From contig NC_044558.1 in assembly GCF_007565055.1 (NCBI RefSeq), positions 77,587,444-77,651,443 of the forward strand: a stretch of 64,000 bases of DNA, written 5' to 3'. A model generated the notes under the pieces. The model saw only the letters and a list, made by a program, of their open reading frames with translations, ran no database searches and was not told the DNA's origin. This stretch comes from Rhinopithecus roxellana (taxonomy: Eukaryota > Chordata > Mammalia > Primates > Cercopithecidae). Position numbers and translations under genes: made by a program. Positions 1 to 10,974 of the stretch are shown here, one piece after another (the stretch's first letter is position 1; each line of letters starts with the position of its first letter).

Positions 1-172
1 TCTCAGCCTCCCGAGTAGCTGGGATTACAGGCATGCTCTAATTTTTGTATTTTTAGTACAGATGAGGTTTTACTATGTTAGCCAGGAAGGTCGGGATCTC
101 TTGACCTCGTGATCCATCCACCTCAGCCTACCAAAGTGCTGGGATTACGGGCATGAACCACTGTACCCGGCC
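1..172 (-). mobile_element. Alu SINE, cut by the window edge
   Basis: The sequence reads as the reverse complement of an Alu, from the 'gcctcccgagtagctgggattacagg' region to the 5' end '...ccgggta..'. The part closer to the poly-A end lies outside the window. It is moderately diverged, so no subfamily is assigned. Confidence 0.93.
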
Positions 173-709
173 ATATTATTTAATATTAAGATTGATAACA
201 CCTAAAATTATCTCACATTCCAGCCAAAGCACGTGTCCTCTGTACTGACGTTGTCTAACAGTTTCATTTACAGATGAGATAATGAAACCCAAGAAGGGCA
301 TGTTGTTTTCCTGAGATTTACTGCAGACAAGGGGCTAGGACACATGTTACCAACCTCTAAGTTTACAGTCGTTCTACTTCACCTCATCACCTTTTATCAA
401 CACCAGTACATTCAGGAATTCTGAAGTCCCTGGAACACAAACTTCACTGCCTCAACACTACATGGATTGGAGCACCCGTGTCTGGTATTCTGCAAAGCAA
501 TGGGTAGACACCGGTTTATAAAACCGGTGTGCTGCCTGCCCCTGGGGTGTGCAAACCTTGAATGTCTGATTTGTTAGCAAAATAGATAAAAACAAAATGA
601 ATTCCAATGCAAAGCAAATGGCTGATTATCTTCAAATACAATAAAAGCCAACTGATTGCTAAAAGTGGTTTTTTGTGGGTTTTGATTCACTCTTTTCATT
701 CACTAAAAC
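173..709. other. Unique sequence with one perfect inverted repeat
   Basis: No transposon is recognised here. The stretch has ordinary composition and no credible ORF. Its one structural feature is the 23-bp inverted repeat at 508-530, listed separately. Confidence 0.5.
508..530. promoter_or_regulatory. Perfect inverted repeat resembling paired GRHL/TFCP2 sites
   Basis: Two 10-bp arms, ACACCGGTTT and AAACCGGTGT, are exact reverse complements separated by ATA. Each arm contains ACCGGTTT or its complement, which resembles the known Grainyhead-like/TFCP2 recognition core (AACCGGTT). The centre also reads TATAAAA. The palindrome is seen directly; factor binding is inference. Each arm keeps a CpG. 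Confidence 0.4.
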
Positions 710-720
710 GACACTGGCTG

Positions 721-930
721 GAGATCGAGACCATCCTGGCTAACACAGTGAAACCCTGTCTCTACTAAAAATAGAAAAAATAGCCAGGCATGGTAGCACT
801 TGCCTGTAGTCCCAGCTACTCGGGAGGCTGAGGCAGGAGAATCGCTTGAACCCAGGAGGCAGAGGTTGCGGTGAGCCGAGATCACACCACCACTGCACTC
901 CAGCCTGGGCGACAGAGTGAGACTATGTCT

Positions 931-975
<45 letters not shown>
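721..975 (+). mobile_element. 5'-truncated Alu with a 44-A tail and target-site duplication
   Basis: The body starts abruptly at 'gagatcgagaccatcc', so the first part of the left arm is missing, and runs to the right-arm end. A pure A run at 932-975 follows. The 11-bp duplication GACACTGGCTG flanks it at 710-720 and 976-986, showing LINE-type target-primed insertion with 5' truncation. The uninterrupted tail suggests a fairly recent insertion. Confidence 0.95.
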
Positions 976-977
<2 letters not shown>

Positions 978-986
978 CACTGGCTG

Positions 987-1499
987 TGAATTTGACTCAG
1001 TTCCTTCATCATCAGAGTGCATTTTTTCTTTTTTCTATACATGTTAGAATTTAATTTAACATAAAGTGCAAAGAAATGTTCAATTGCTTTATTTCCTCAT
1101 ATAGAAAAAAAAAGAGAGTCATCTTTAAGTTAAGCTTGATTTTTATTCTGTTATATCATTTAACACATTTCCATGAGTCTATTTAAAGATATGGGCTAGC
1201 ACATGAAATACTAGCATGTGGCCAGACTGTGAACATTTAGTCCGGACCCCAGGACTTCATTTACAAGTGTAGATTTCATTAGGTTAATGGGAACAGTGAC
1301 CACACAACAGCAAGGAGCCTGTCTCCAGTGGGGAGGATGTCCAGAGGAACTATTACAATCACAGTTTCTTACTTTTTTTTCCTTCTTGAATTCATAAGTC
1401 AAAGTTAAGATTTGCTTAAAATGTCACAGAGTTGAGACATTTGTTGAGGGTGAAAATAACTCCATTGTCTTAGATAGACAATTCCTGAATGTGTGGAGA
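987..1499. other. Unique sequence, nothing recognised
   Basis: AT-leaning sequence without a recognised repeat or credible ORF. It may contain very old repeat remnants that cannot be identified by eye. Confidence 0.4.
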
Positions 1500-2250
1500 T
1501 GCTCACCAGACAGGTTCTTTTTGCCCATTGCACAGACAAAACCAATTCGCTGAGACCATGGTATTGCAGTAAAGAAACAGTTTAATTGACACTAGGCCAG
1601 CCATGCAGGGAACAGAGTTATTACTCAAATCAGTCTTCCCAAAGGCTTAGAGGTTAGGATTTTTCAAAGATGCTTTGGTGAACAGGAGGCTAGAAAATGG
1701 GTGCCATTGATTGGTTGGATATGAAATCATAGAAGTGTGGAAAATGATCCTTGTGTGCTGAGTTTATCGCCACGTGGGGCCACAGGATGGGTTCAGTCAT
1801 GACTCACGAGTCCAAGTGAAGCCAGTTGATTACCAGAATGCAAAGGTCTGAAAAAGCATCTTGAGAGACCAATCTTAGGCTCTACAGTAGTGAAGTTATC
1901 CATAGGAGCAATTGGGGGAGGCTCAAATCTTGTGACCTCTGACCACATGACTCCTGAGTAGTAAGAATGATAGAAATGATGCCTACATTTTAGCAGAATT
2001 CAGACTCCTCCCATGATCCTCATCTTCAGGCCTTTCATCAGTTTTTGGTCCCTGAGCAAGAAGGAATTAGTTTTAGGAAGGCACTATTAATCATCCTTGC
2101 TCTCAGTTAAACTATAAATTCCTCCCATGTTTAGCTTGGCCTGTGCTCCAGAATGAGTGAAGATAAATGGCCTGCCAGGCTTGAGGCAAGATGGAGTCAG
2201 CCATACAAGACTTCCCTCACTGCTCTAATTTTTGCAAAGGCAGTTTCAGT
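1500..2250 (-). mobile_element. ERV1-like solo LTR, minus strand
   Basis: Its reverse complement aligns in order with the plus-strand LTR at 4834-5559: both open with 'ctgaaac(t/c)gcctttgcaaaa', pass through 'gactccatcttgc' and 'tgggaggaa', and end near '(g)cagtgggcaa'. That shared order and the roughly 730-bp length support two members of one LTR family. No internal retroviral genes flank it, so it is a solo LTR. The family name is not assigned, and edges are accurate to about 15 bp. Confidence 0.7.
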
Positions 2251-2350
2251 GTTTTGTGTGATGTGCCTTCTACTCAACTATCCAGGTTCATTCTTCCACA
2301 CTTCTAGGCTGAGACACAGGTCCACGTCTTAAGTAGCAAAAGATGCTCCC

Positions 2351-2641
2351 GCTGGACGTGGTGGCTCACACCTGTAATCCCAGCATTCTGGGAGGCCGAG
2401 GCAGGTGGATCACAAGGTCAGGAGATTGAGACCATCCTGGCTAACACAGTGAAACCCTGTCTCTAATAAAAATACAAAAAGAATTAGCCGGGCATGTTGG
2501 CGGGTGCCTGTAGTCCCAGCTACTCAGCAGGCTTAGGCAGGAGAATGGCGTGAACCCAGGAGGCCAAACTTGCAGTGAGCCGAGATTGCACCACTGCACT
2601 CCAGCCTGGGTGACAGAGCAAGACTCTGTCTCAAAAAAAAA
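2351..2641 (+). mobile_element. AluY-like full-length element
   Basis: Full left and right arms with 'ggagattgagaccatcctggctaacac' and 'gagaatggcgtgaacc', which are AluY-type features. A flanking duplication 'aaaagatgc' lies just before the element (about 2338-2346) and after its tail (about 2642-2650). Confidence 0.93.
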
Positions 2642-2654
2642 AAAAGATGCCCCC

Positions 2655-2911
2655 TCTGACCTTGAATTAGGAGGACAGTAAACATATTCAGGACCAACAA
2701 CTGTCACCCCATCAGGCAGAAGTCACCGCTCACCTGGAACAATTCAATGTAGCTCAAATTCGAAATCAAGTCTAGGTTCTTAATGGGGTACTTGGAGCCT
2801 GTGCTTGCCCCCGGAGACTTGTTTCTTACCTGCCTTTGCCCCTTACATGCTGGCCTGGAAAGAACTGAGGAAAAAACATCAGTTGTTTGCTGACATTTAA
2901 AAATAATCTAA
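2655..2911. other. Unassigned sequence between Alus
   Basis: Adjoins the minus-strand LTR region once the intervening Alu is removed. It could be flanking genomic DNA or LTR-related sequence. No ORF or motif is recognised. Confidence 0.3.
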
Positions 2912-3235
2912 GGCCAGGTGTGATGGCCCAAGTCTGTAACCCAGCACTTTGGAAGGCTGAGGTAAGTGGATTGCTGAGCTCAGGAGTTCAAGACCAGCCT
3001 GGGCAACATAGTGAAATCCCCTCTCTACCAAAAATACAAAAAATTAGCCTGTCGTGGTGGGGAGTGCTTGTGGTCTCAGCCACTCAGGAGGTTGAGGTGG
3101 GAGCATCACTTGAACCTAGGAGGCAGAGACTGCAGTGAGCTGAGATCCTGCCACTGCACTCCAGCCTGGTTGACAGAGTGAGACTCTGTCTCAAAATAAA
3201 TAAATAAATAATAAAATATAAAAAGTAAAAATTAA
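2912..3235 (+). mobile_element. AluJ element
   Basis: Complete but diverged Alu with the AluJ wording 'cctgggcaacatagtgaaa'. It ends in a degenerate 'aaataaataaataataaaat' tail, so it is an old copy. Confidence 0.9.
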
Positions 3236-3379
3236 GAATTAAAAAAAATTAAAAATGAAAGGATCTGACAGCAAACGACAGACTTCTGGCACTTTTTGGC
3301 AAATCTAAGGGATCTACTAACACATTTCTTCAGAGTAACGACCGTGGAGCTTTTAGATGGGTGCCTTCATTTCCTGAGG

Positions 3380-3785
3380 CAGATGCAACAAACGTAACAG
3401 CCTGAAACAATACAGGTTGATTCTCTCACAGTACAGAAAGCCGGAAGTTTGGCCGGCAGAGTCACACTCTCTATGAAGGCTCTAGTGGATGATCCTCCCT
3501 TGCCTGTGCTGCCTCCAGGTCTTCCTGCCTCGGCTGGTGGCAGCTGCACTCTCGTCTCCACCTCTGTCTTCACAGGCCTCCTTCCCTGTGTCTCAAATCT
3601 TCCCCTGCTTTATTTTATAAGGACACTAATATTTAGATTTAGGGCCCACCCTAAATCAAGGATGGTTTGATCTCAAGATCTTTAGCTCAATTACACCTGC
3701 AAAAATCCTAGTTCCAAAATAAGGCTCATAGGTGCCAGGGTGTCAGAAGTAATTTTGGGGGGACACTATTCACTCCTCTAGTGGG
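3380..3785 (-). mobile_element. MLT1-like MaLR LTR, minus strand
   Basis: The plus strand carries the typical reverse complement landmarks in order: 'ttctctcacag', 'gaaggctctag', 'cttataaggacact', 'tttagggcccaccctaa', 'atctcaagatctttag', and 'ttttggggggacactattcac'. These match the antisense of MLT1-group LTRs (ERVL-MaLR) as I remember them. The exact subfamily is uncertain. Confidence 0.65.
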
Positions 3786-4026
3786 GTCTCCACCTTCCAG
3801 CATCTTCCCCATTCCATCTTGTATATGGCCAAATTCTCCTTGCCTATCTCATTCACCTATGCATTAGAGTTTCTAAACCTGATTCCAGTGTATCTTCCAG
3901 CCCATGATTTTGAACAGAACTGTCAAAACTAAATTGCACCGGGCAGAGTTATGGAAGGCTTCATTCAAAGCTACTGCAATACGGTAAAGAGACCAGAACT
4001 CAGTTTGAGCACAGCTCCTCTGAAGA

Positions 4027-4077
<51 letters not shown>

Positions 4078-4554
4078 GACCTGGGGTCAGGGAAATGTAG
4101 GCCATCCTTCTTGGGGAATCGGCTTTCCCCAAAGGAAAAGTGAACTTTCTCGTATCTTTACGACAAGAGGGAGTTTTAACACTTGGAGCAAGACTCCTGC
4201 TGAAGTTAGGCTCCTTCCCTCCCACAGAGACAGATAGGGCAGCCCGTGTTCCTGGATGACTACATTTCAAAGGAATGGCTCCCAGGTCCTTGAGAAAGAT
4301 AGGCCAGGTTTTTAACTCTGGCAGGAGGATTTGGAACAGATTTGCATCTCCAAGGGGCAGAGAAAGAGCCCCAGTGGCAAATCCTCTAAAGTAAATGCTC
4401 TAAGAACAGGGAAACCAGGGACCTGGAGGCAGCAAGAAGAGTTAAACCAAGAGGGGACATTAGAGCTGTCTTGGTCTGTACCCATGCCTCTTACCTGAGT
4501 CCTTACATTTATTCAAGCGATTGATTTTCACTTCCCAATGGCAAGCTCAAGGAC
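3786..4554. other. Unique sequence around a TG microsatellite
   Basis: Nothing else is recognised. Apparent ORFs over the TG run encode Cys-Val or His-Thr homopolymers and are artefacts of the repeat. Confidence 0.4.
4029..4075. repeat. (TG)n microsatellite
   Basis: Uninterrupted TG dinucleotide for about 23 units. Such a run is expected to vary in length between individuals and can adopt Z-DNA. Confidence 0.97.
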
Positions 4555-4662
4555 TATTCTGAGTCTGTTTCTTCACCTGTCGAAGAGGAAAATAAAGTCA
4601 CTGCTTCATAGGGCTGATATGAAGAGCAAATGAGATGAAGTATTTAAAATACCACGGTGACA
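4555..4662 (-). mobile_element. MIR fragment
   Basis: 'gagtctgtttcttcacctgt...ataaagtcactgcttcatagggctgatatgaagagcaaatgag' follows the reverse complement of the MIR core ('gcctcagtttcctcatctgtaaaatgg...'). Confidence 0.7.
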
Positions 4663-4833
4663 GGGGCATGTGGATCTGAGACCGCCTGATCCCACACATG
4701 CAGCTCAGCTTTAGGTCACAAATGACTGGAAGACAGCCCTCAAATCTTGCCTGCATTGTTGCCAATGAAGAAAATCTTTCCCACCAAGGTCGTGCCCTTT
4801 TAGGGGTGGCTCCCAGTCAATAATAGTAATAAT

Positions 4834-5559
4834 TGTGAAACCGCCTTTGCAAAATTATGACTGAGACAGTGAAAGAGAACTTAACCTGACCCCATCTTGC
4901 TTCTAACCTCCAAGCTGTCCTTGTTCATTCCTAGGCTTAGGCTGAACTAACTTTGGGAGAAACTTGGTTTACAGTTTAAACAAGGACATAGTTTCATGTA
5001 GTTTAAACAAAGTTTATAATTTAAACAAAGATAGAAGCAGCCCTTTCCCAAAGCAGACCTCCTTCTTGCCTGGAGACTACATTGCCTTTGTAGGACTCAC
5101 ATTAGCCACAAGATTAGAAATTATGGTTTAGGAGTCATGCAACTGGAGGCTACAAGATTCGGACCCTCCCTAAGCTGCCCCTGATGTCAGTGCTCGAGAC
5201 ATTTTGCAGACCCTGCACCTGATAGATCAGCCGGCACCACCCAGATTGATAAACTGGCTCATCTGATCTTGTGACCTCCACCGAGGAACTGACTCAGTGC
5301 AAGAAGACAGCTCCGACTCCCTGTGATTTCATCCCTGACCAGTCAGCACTCCTGGCTCACTGGCTTCCTCCAAACCACCAAGTTGTCCTTGAAAACTCTA
5401 CTCCCTAAATGCTCAGGGATACTGATTTGAGTAATAAAACTCAGGTCTTCCGTACAGCTGGCCCTGTGTGAATTACTCTTTCTGTATTGCAATTCCCCTG
5501 TCTTGATGAATCCACTGTGTTTAGGCAGTGGGCAAGGTGGACCCCTTGGGTAGTTATCA
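4834..5559 (+). mobile_element. ERV1-like solo LTR, plus strand
   Basis: Begins TGTGAAACCGCC and ends near '...gggtagttatca'. A polyadenylation-like AATAAAA at about 5432 lies just before the putative R-U5 part. It is the sister copy of the minus-strand LTR at 1500-2250. No internal ERV region adjoins it. The family is not assigned. Confidence 0.7.
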
Positions 5560-5579
5560 TTGCTGAGGAGTAAATACCT

Positions 5580-5810
5580 GACCCGATGCAGCACAGCTCC
5601 AGCTCTAACAGGCCATGTGGGCTCCTGAGCACAAACAGAATGGGCTGAGGCCTCCGGGACCACCTCCCAGCACAACATCCTGCTCTGCCAGCTTTCTCCC
5701 CCTTCTCCCATAGATGTTTATATCAAGGACACTCCCAAATAAATGTCTTGCATGCTAAACTCAATTTCAGAATCTCCTTCCCGCAAAAACACCAAACTGC
5801 AATGTGCACT
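5580..5810 (+). mobile_element. Possible ERVL-type LTR remnant
   Basis: 'cccaaataaatgtcttgcatgctaaact' and following bases resemble the polyadenylation/R region of old ERVL-class LTRs. The rest is too diverged to be sure. Confidence 0.35.
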
Positions 5811-6099
5811 CAGCACAGAACTTGGAAAGAGACACCTCTCAGTCACCCATGGTGACTTCCTCCACTGCCAGGGCTGCCGCTGCTGTCACTATTGACCTCA
5901 GCAGCCTTTCCCATGTCAGGCCCTGGGTGAAGCCATCCCCCCAGGATTGATAAGAATTGCATACAAGGTTTTGGACAGAAATAGAGTTACAGCTAAGGAT
6001 GCCTCAGGCTGTACTCTGGCCCCTTCCTTGTTGCTAGAAGCCCAGTAGCACCAGGTCCTCACCCGGTGCTTTCCTGTTGCTCCTCCTACAGGCAGGACT
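5811..6099. other. Unassigned sequence between LTR remnants
   Basis: Moderately GC-rich; no recognised repeat and no credible ORF. It may belong to the LTR that ends at 6534, whose 5' edge I cannot place. Confidence 0.3.
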
Positions 6100-6534
6100 T
6101 TGGACACAGGGTCATGAGACCCTTGAAGGACTGACTTGCATTCCCATTGCTCCTGTCGACAGGACCTCTGACCATCAGCTCATGGGGCTTTTGTTTAGGG
6201 ATTGCTTAGGATGTTTTTCAGACCCCAAATTCTAGCAACTAGTGTGTAGACCCCCCCACAGAGGAATGAGATCAGCATGAGAATACAGCTTCTTTCTCTC
6301 CCCAGGCCCGTGGCTTCGCCCTGCATTCTTCAACCAATCAACAATTTCTACCCTTCAGCCTATACCAAATCTCTTCAAACCCTAGCCCCAAATTCCTGGC
6401 GGAGATGGATTTGAGGTTTCCTCCCATGTCCTCCTTTGGTGGCCTTATGATTGAAGCCCTTTCTGTGCTGCAACCTCATGGCTCTAGGTGTTGACTTGCT
6501 GCATGTGTTGGGTAAGGGACCTATTGCGGTTACA
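6100..6534 (+). mobile_element. ERV1-like LTR 3' part
   Basis: Ends with '...gacttgctgcatgtgttgggtaagggacctattgcggttaca', typical of the R-U5 end of several ERV1 LTRs (consensus-like '...gggcggttaca'). The 5' boundary is approximate. Confidence 0.55.
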
Positions 6535-6904
6535 CGGGGAGGCAGTGCCCCCACCATCCTCTTTGCACTCTGCCACTGAACAGACACTTCCTACATCGCT
6601 GGTAATGTGGGCCCTCCTGTTTCAAGGTCCCCAGTTCAGAAGTCTCATTTGCCCGAAACACGCTGCCATGGGGCCACGTTCTTCCCTTTGCTCTTGGAGA
6701 ATAGACAAAGCCACTCAGCCCAGCTACAGCCTCAAAGTCTTGTCCTACCTCCCTCTCCAGCCTCACCTCATTCCAGGCTCCAGTTCCGTATCTCTCTCTG
6801 GCAACACTGATTTTCCTTTAGCTTCCTGCATTTGCCGCTGTTTCTCCTGCCAACAATATACTGGGGTGAAGCCGTAGCTTCTTTATTTACTTCATTTTTT
6901 TTAT
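6535..6904. other. Unique sequence containing duplication copy A
   Basis: Not recognised as a named repeat. Positions 6668-6786 are repeated at 8982-9101. Overlapping ORFs here, the longest about 129 codons, show no recognisable domain. Confidence 0.4.
6668..6786 (+). repeat. Dispersed direct duplication, copy A
   Basis: About 119 bp starting 'atggggccacgttcttcc' match 8982-9101 at roughly 87% identity by eye, including the exact block 'tttgctcttggagaatagac'. The family is unknown; homology stops sharply on both sides. Confidence 0.75.
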
Positions 6905-7286
6905 GTTTCTCATTTGCTTCAATTCCAACATCTTGTCTCAGATGGAATGCAGAAGCAGAGATGAGAATCCTGCTGTCTTCTATTAAAGAAAACATTATGC
7001 ATAATTGCAAAAATATAGTATGATGCTGCTGTCCTCAGAGTAATTTTCTTTTGAAAAATGTAATTTTCATAAAAATATTTTATGTATATTCACTTTTAAT
7101 AGGTTTGTTTTTGTTAGTTTTAAGTGAAATAACAAATACTTTGAATATCTCAATGTTTAATATTGTATTAATAATGTTATATATTAGTATAATAATCATA
7201 TAATATTGTTATAATAATGTATTAAATATAGATGCACCTGAGGTATAGAAACAAAACATCTTTGGGGTCCTCAATAATTTCTAGAG
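6905..7286. mobile_element. hAT-Charlie DNA transposon end
   Basis: Landmarks 'tggaatgcagaagcagagatgagaatcctgctgtcttctattaaag' through 'tctttggggtcctcaataattt' match the terminal part of a hAT-Charlie element as remembered. A young Alu interrupts it at 7289, and its last bases continue after the Alu to roughly 7635. Confidence 0.65.
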
Positions 7287-7288
7287 TG

Positions 7289-7586
7289 GGCCGGGCGCAG
7301 TGGCTCAAGCCTGTAATCCCAGCACTTTGGGAGGCCGAGACAGGCGGATCACAAGGTCAGGAGATCGAGACCATCCTGGCTAACACGGTGAAACCCCGTC
7401 TCTACTAAAAAGTACAAAAAACTAGCCGGGTGAGGTGGCGGGCGCCTGTAGTCCCAGCTACTTGGGAGACTGAGGCAGGAGAATGGCGTGAACCCTGGAG
7501 GCGGAGCTTGCAGTGAGCTGAGATCCGGCCACTGCACTCCAGCTTGGGCAACAGAGCGAGACTCCGTCCCCCCAAAAAAAAGAAAA
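7289..7586 (+). mobile_element. AluYR-type (Old World monkey) Alu
   Basis: Near-consensus full-length Alu with 'actagccgggtgaggtggcggg' and 'gctgagatccggccactgc', the diagnostic wording of the cercopithecoid AluYR lineage. The 13-bp duplication AATTTCTAGAGTG flanks it at 7276-7288 and 7587-7599. It inserted into the older hAT element. Confidence 0.95.
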
Positions 7587-7754
7587 AATTTCTAGAGTGC
7601 AAGTCACCAGTGAGAATACCTGAAGTGGACAAAACATGACAGATCCTATCAAGCTCAGATGTGGGCATAGCTCTTTCCATCTCTAGCGTCATTCACCCCT
7701 GCCTCCTGCCCCAGTGAATGTCATTCTCCAACAAGGTATTTGAAAAGGTATTTC

Positions 7755-8570
7755 TCTTTTAAAAAAATACACAGATGGACAATTAGCAAAGGAAGAGATG
7801 CTCAACATCGTTAGCCATTAGGGAAATGCAAATCAAAACCACAGTAAGGTTACACTTCACAACCACTAGGGCGGCTACAATTAAAAGACAAGTAATAACT
7901 AACGTCGACCAGGATGTGGAGAAATGGAAGACTTCATAATTCCTGGTGAGAATATAAAATAGTGCAACCACTTTCGAAAAGAGTTGGATGTTCTTCAAAA
8001 AGCTAAACACAGTTACTAAATGACCCAGCAATTCCACACCTAGGTATGCACTTAAGAAAGATGAAAATGTGTGCACACAAAAGCTTGTACAAGAATTTTC
8101 AGAGCAATATAGTCATAACAATCATGGAATGAAAACCACCCAAACGTCTCTCCACTTGAATGCATAAACAAACTATGGTCTATCTAGACAACAGCATAAC
8201 ATTCATCCATTAAAAAAAATGAATTACTGATGCATCCTACAGCAAAAATGAACCTTAACAACATTATGGTAAATGAGAGGATCCTGTCCCAAGAGATCAT
8301 CATATGTTATGTGATTCTATTTGTTTGAAATGTCAAGAACAGGCAAAACTATAGACACGAAATTTAAATTAGTCGTTACTTAGCACCGGGAGGGTGGAGA
8401 TGGAGGGTCATGGGAGTGGCTGGCAATGGGCACAGTGCTTCTTTTTGCGGGGTGAAAATGTTCTAAAATCAGATTTTGCTGGTAGCTGTGAACCTAATAA
8501 AACCATTTAAATGCACCCTTTAAATGCACGGTTGTGTGGTCTATGAATTATATCCCAATTAATTTGTGAA
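7755..8570 (+). mobile_element. L1M 3' end (ORF2 tail plus 3' UTR)
   Basis: 'acagatggacaattagcaaaggaagagatgctcaacatc' through 'gcaaatcaaaaccacagtaaggttacactt' is the C-terminal part of L1 ORF2. '3' UTR-type sequence follows ('gggtggagatggagggtcatggg...tgaattatatcccaatt'). Many substitutions and frame breaks; an old 5'-truncated copy. Confidence 0.85.
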
Positions 8571-10974
8571 GTTGCATTTTCAAACATGTAACAGTGAGTT
8601 TTGTTTAAAATTGGTATTTTGGGAAACTCAGATAATGTCCTGGTTAAACTTGAAGTTCTTTACCTCTACATAGCTACCCAATAATACACTACTAATGAAA
8701 ACTTAAATCCCATTTACAATTTATTCCTCTAGAGGAGAGCAACTTTATTAAACAACTTCCTTTTTGGGGGTGTGGGGGGGAAATAAAAGCATGAAGCAAT
8801 TCTCTGTCTTCTTCATCTTAGTGTTTTCAATACCTAAATGTCTAAGACAAGTTCCAAGACAAAACATATAAAACCTACTGTAGATATCATAGTGTGGACG
8901 TCTTGTCAAGTGATGATGTTTAAATGAAATTAATTCCTCTTTCCTTCTCACAGTCTTTGAGTGTGCCCAGGGTGTACCATCATGGGACCATGTTCTTCCC
9001 CTTTGCTCTTGGAGAATAGACAAAGCTGCTCAGCCCAGCCACAGCATCATAATCTCATTCTACCTCCCTCTCCAGCCTCAACTGTTTCCAGGCTCCAGCT
9101 CAATGTCATACATCAGGTAGGTGGCATTCTCTAATAGCTGTCTATTTTCTCAGTCCCTTTTACTTCTCAAGCTTAAAATTGCCCGTTCTTGGTTTGGGCA
9201 GTGGTGAGGCTAACTCAAGGTGACTGACAGACTTACTCTCCTTTTGTCAGGTCATCTTTAAAGATGAGAGTGATTGTTTGACCTAAGTTAAACTACAAGT
9301 CTATGCATAAATCTCTGTGAGGCATTTCTTGCCAAACTTTTATGGATAATAGGAGAGATACGGCTGGCATCATCTCTTCTAGATATTTTTGTGTTGATTA
9401 GGATGTGATGGCATGAGATACAGCGGTCACTTTTCAATGATAAGGAAAAAGCCGAAGGATTCCAAAACATTCTCTTGATTCCTCTAAACTCCTGTACTAA
9501 CTCCAGTAACCTCTAGAAATTCTGTCACGTGAGGAAAAACAATCTCTAATGTTTAAGCCATTACGATTCATTTCACGGTTATTTGCAGATAAACTCAATT
9601 CTGCTTGATAGCAAATATCATAATGGTCTTCCTATTTCCTATTTTTCCATGGATTCTACCTTGTGTGTACATCTGCCTCTTCTACTATATTTAAAGTTAT
9701 ATGGGGATAGATTCAAATCCTATTCACCTGTATTGTCTTCAGAGTGCAAAACAGAAAATTGCTATAGCATACTTGAAGAGGCGGCCTTACGAATACCACG
9801 AGTTATCCCCAAATTTAATGAAAACCAAACTAAACAAAACAACATCACAAGGACTCACTATGCCTGCTTCTGAGCACCAGTGAATCACAAAATACAATCC
9901 TGGCTCATCAGACTTCTGCAATGAAGGGTCTTATTCTCTCTCTTAGAAAGCCCAAAGATCCAGCAGCAGGGAGTGGGGTTGCTAAGTTGGCAAAGTCAAC
10001 AGTTCAGCAATGTCAACTTGTCCCAGGTTCCATTCATCTCTCTGCACAACCATCCTCCTCAGAATGGTGTCTCCCTTAGACTAGTGGTAAGGTAGCACCT
10101 GATATGTCAAGTGCCATCAAACGAGGTAGGAGGCTCCTCATAAGGAAGGCAGCAGGTAGCTTCCTACATGTCTTTTTTAGAAGAGCAAAGCTTTTTACTA
10201 GAATTCCCCTAGTAAAATTCTCCTTATATCTTGTTCATCTTAGTAAGGTCATAGGTCTATACATTCCTGAACAGTGACTGCAAGGGAACTAGAATACTCC
10301 AGGGTCAAGCAGACCTGCCCCATCCAAGGCTGTAATGGTGAGAAGTGAATCCCTGGAAAACATTATGGCTTAGCTAGGCAGGCTTGAGCAGGCAGTAGAT
10401 TCTGTGTGCGTAAACAACACTTTTCATGGAAAACATAACAAACAATTCTAGAGTCAGTCACAAGTTAAGTGATTCATGAACATTTCAGAACATTGGAGCA
10501 CACATTACACCAGATCTCTTCAAAAATTACAGAGAAATCCTTTACTTGATATGCCAGATGTGTCCAAGGCTGACCCTTTGATTCTCAGAACACATGTGCA
10601 TTTGTGTGAGCTGTAATGGAAAAAAAAATAGAAGAATATTTGATATTTTTTAATACATAAAGCCCTTGGAACTGAAATAGGGATCATTTCAGGAAAATTC
10701 AGCTTTCCTCTGAATGTTTACAAACCTCTTTGCACAACATTTATTCAACAGAATTTTGTGGATTTTCCAGTATATGACAGGCACATATCTTCATTTCAAA
10801 ATGGAAACATGAAGATTCACATTGCTGGCCATTGCCTCTACATGGAAAATTTGAAAAATTCACTGCCATCTGAAACACCACCTCATCAAATGCATAGCTA
10901 TTTGCCATGTTCCTATCATTTGACTTTCAGGAGCATCGACATATTTGAGAAATAGACCTCAATATGAACAAACA
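8571..10974. other. Unique sequence
   Basis: About 2.4 kb with no Alu or L1. Apart from duplication copy B at 8982-9101, I recognise nothing. ORFs up to about 96 codons look random in composition and lack recognisable motifs. Confidence 0.45.
8982..9101 (+). repeat. Dispersed direct duplication, copy B
   Basis: Partner of 6668-6786, same orientation, 2.3 kb apart. It begins 'atgggaccatgttcttcccc' and ends 'ccaggctccagctc'. Flanks are unrelated to those of copy A. Confidence 0.75.

Noticed and set aside
4834..6534. Provirus with LTRs at 4834-5559 and ending at 6534
   Set aside because: The two LTRs are not the same sequence and the gap is too short for an internal region; treated as separate insertions.
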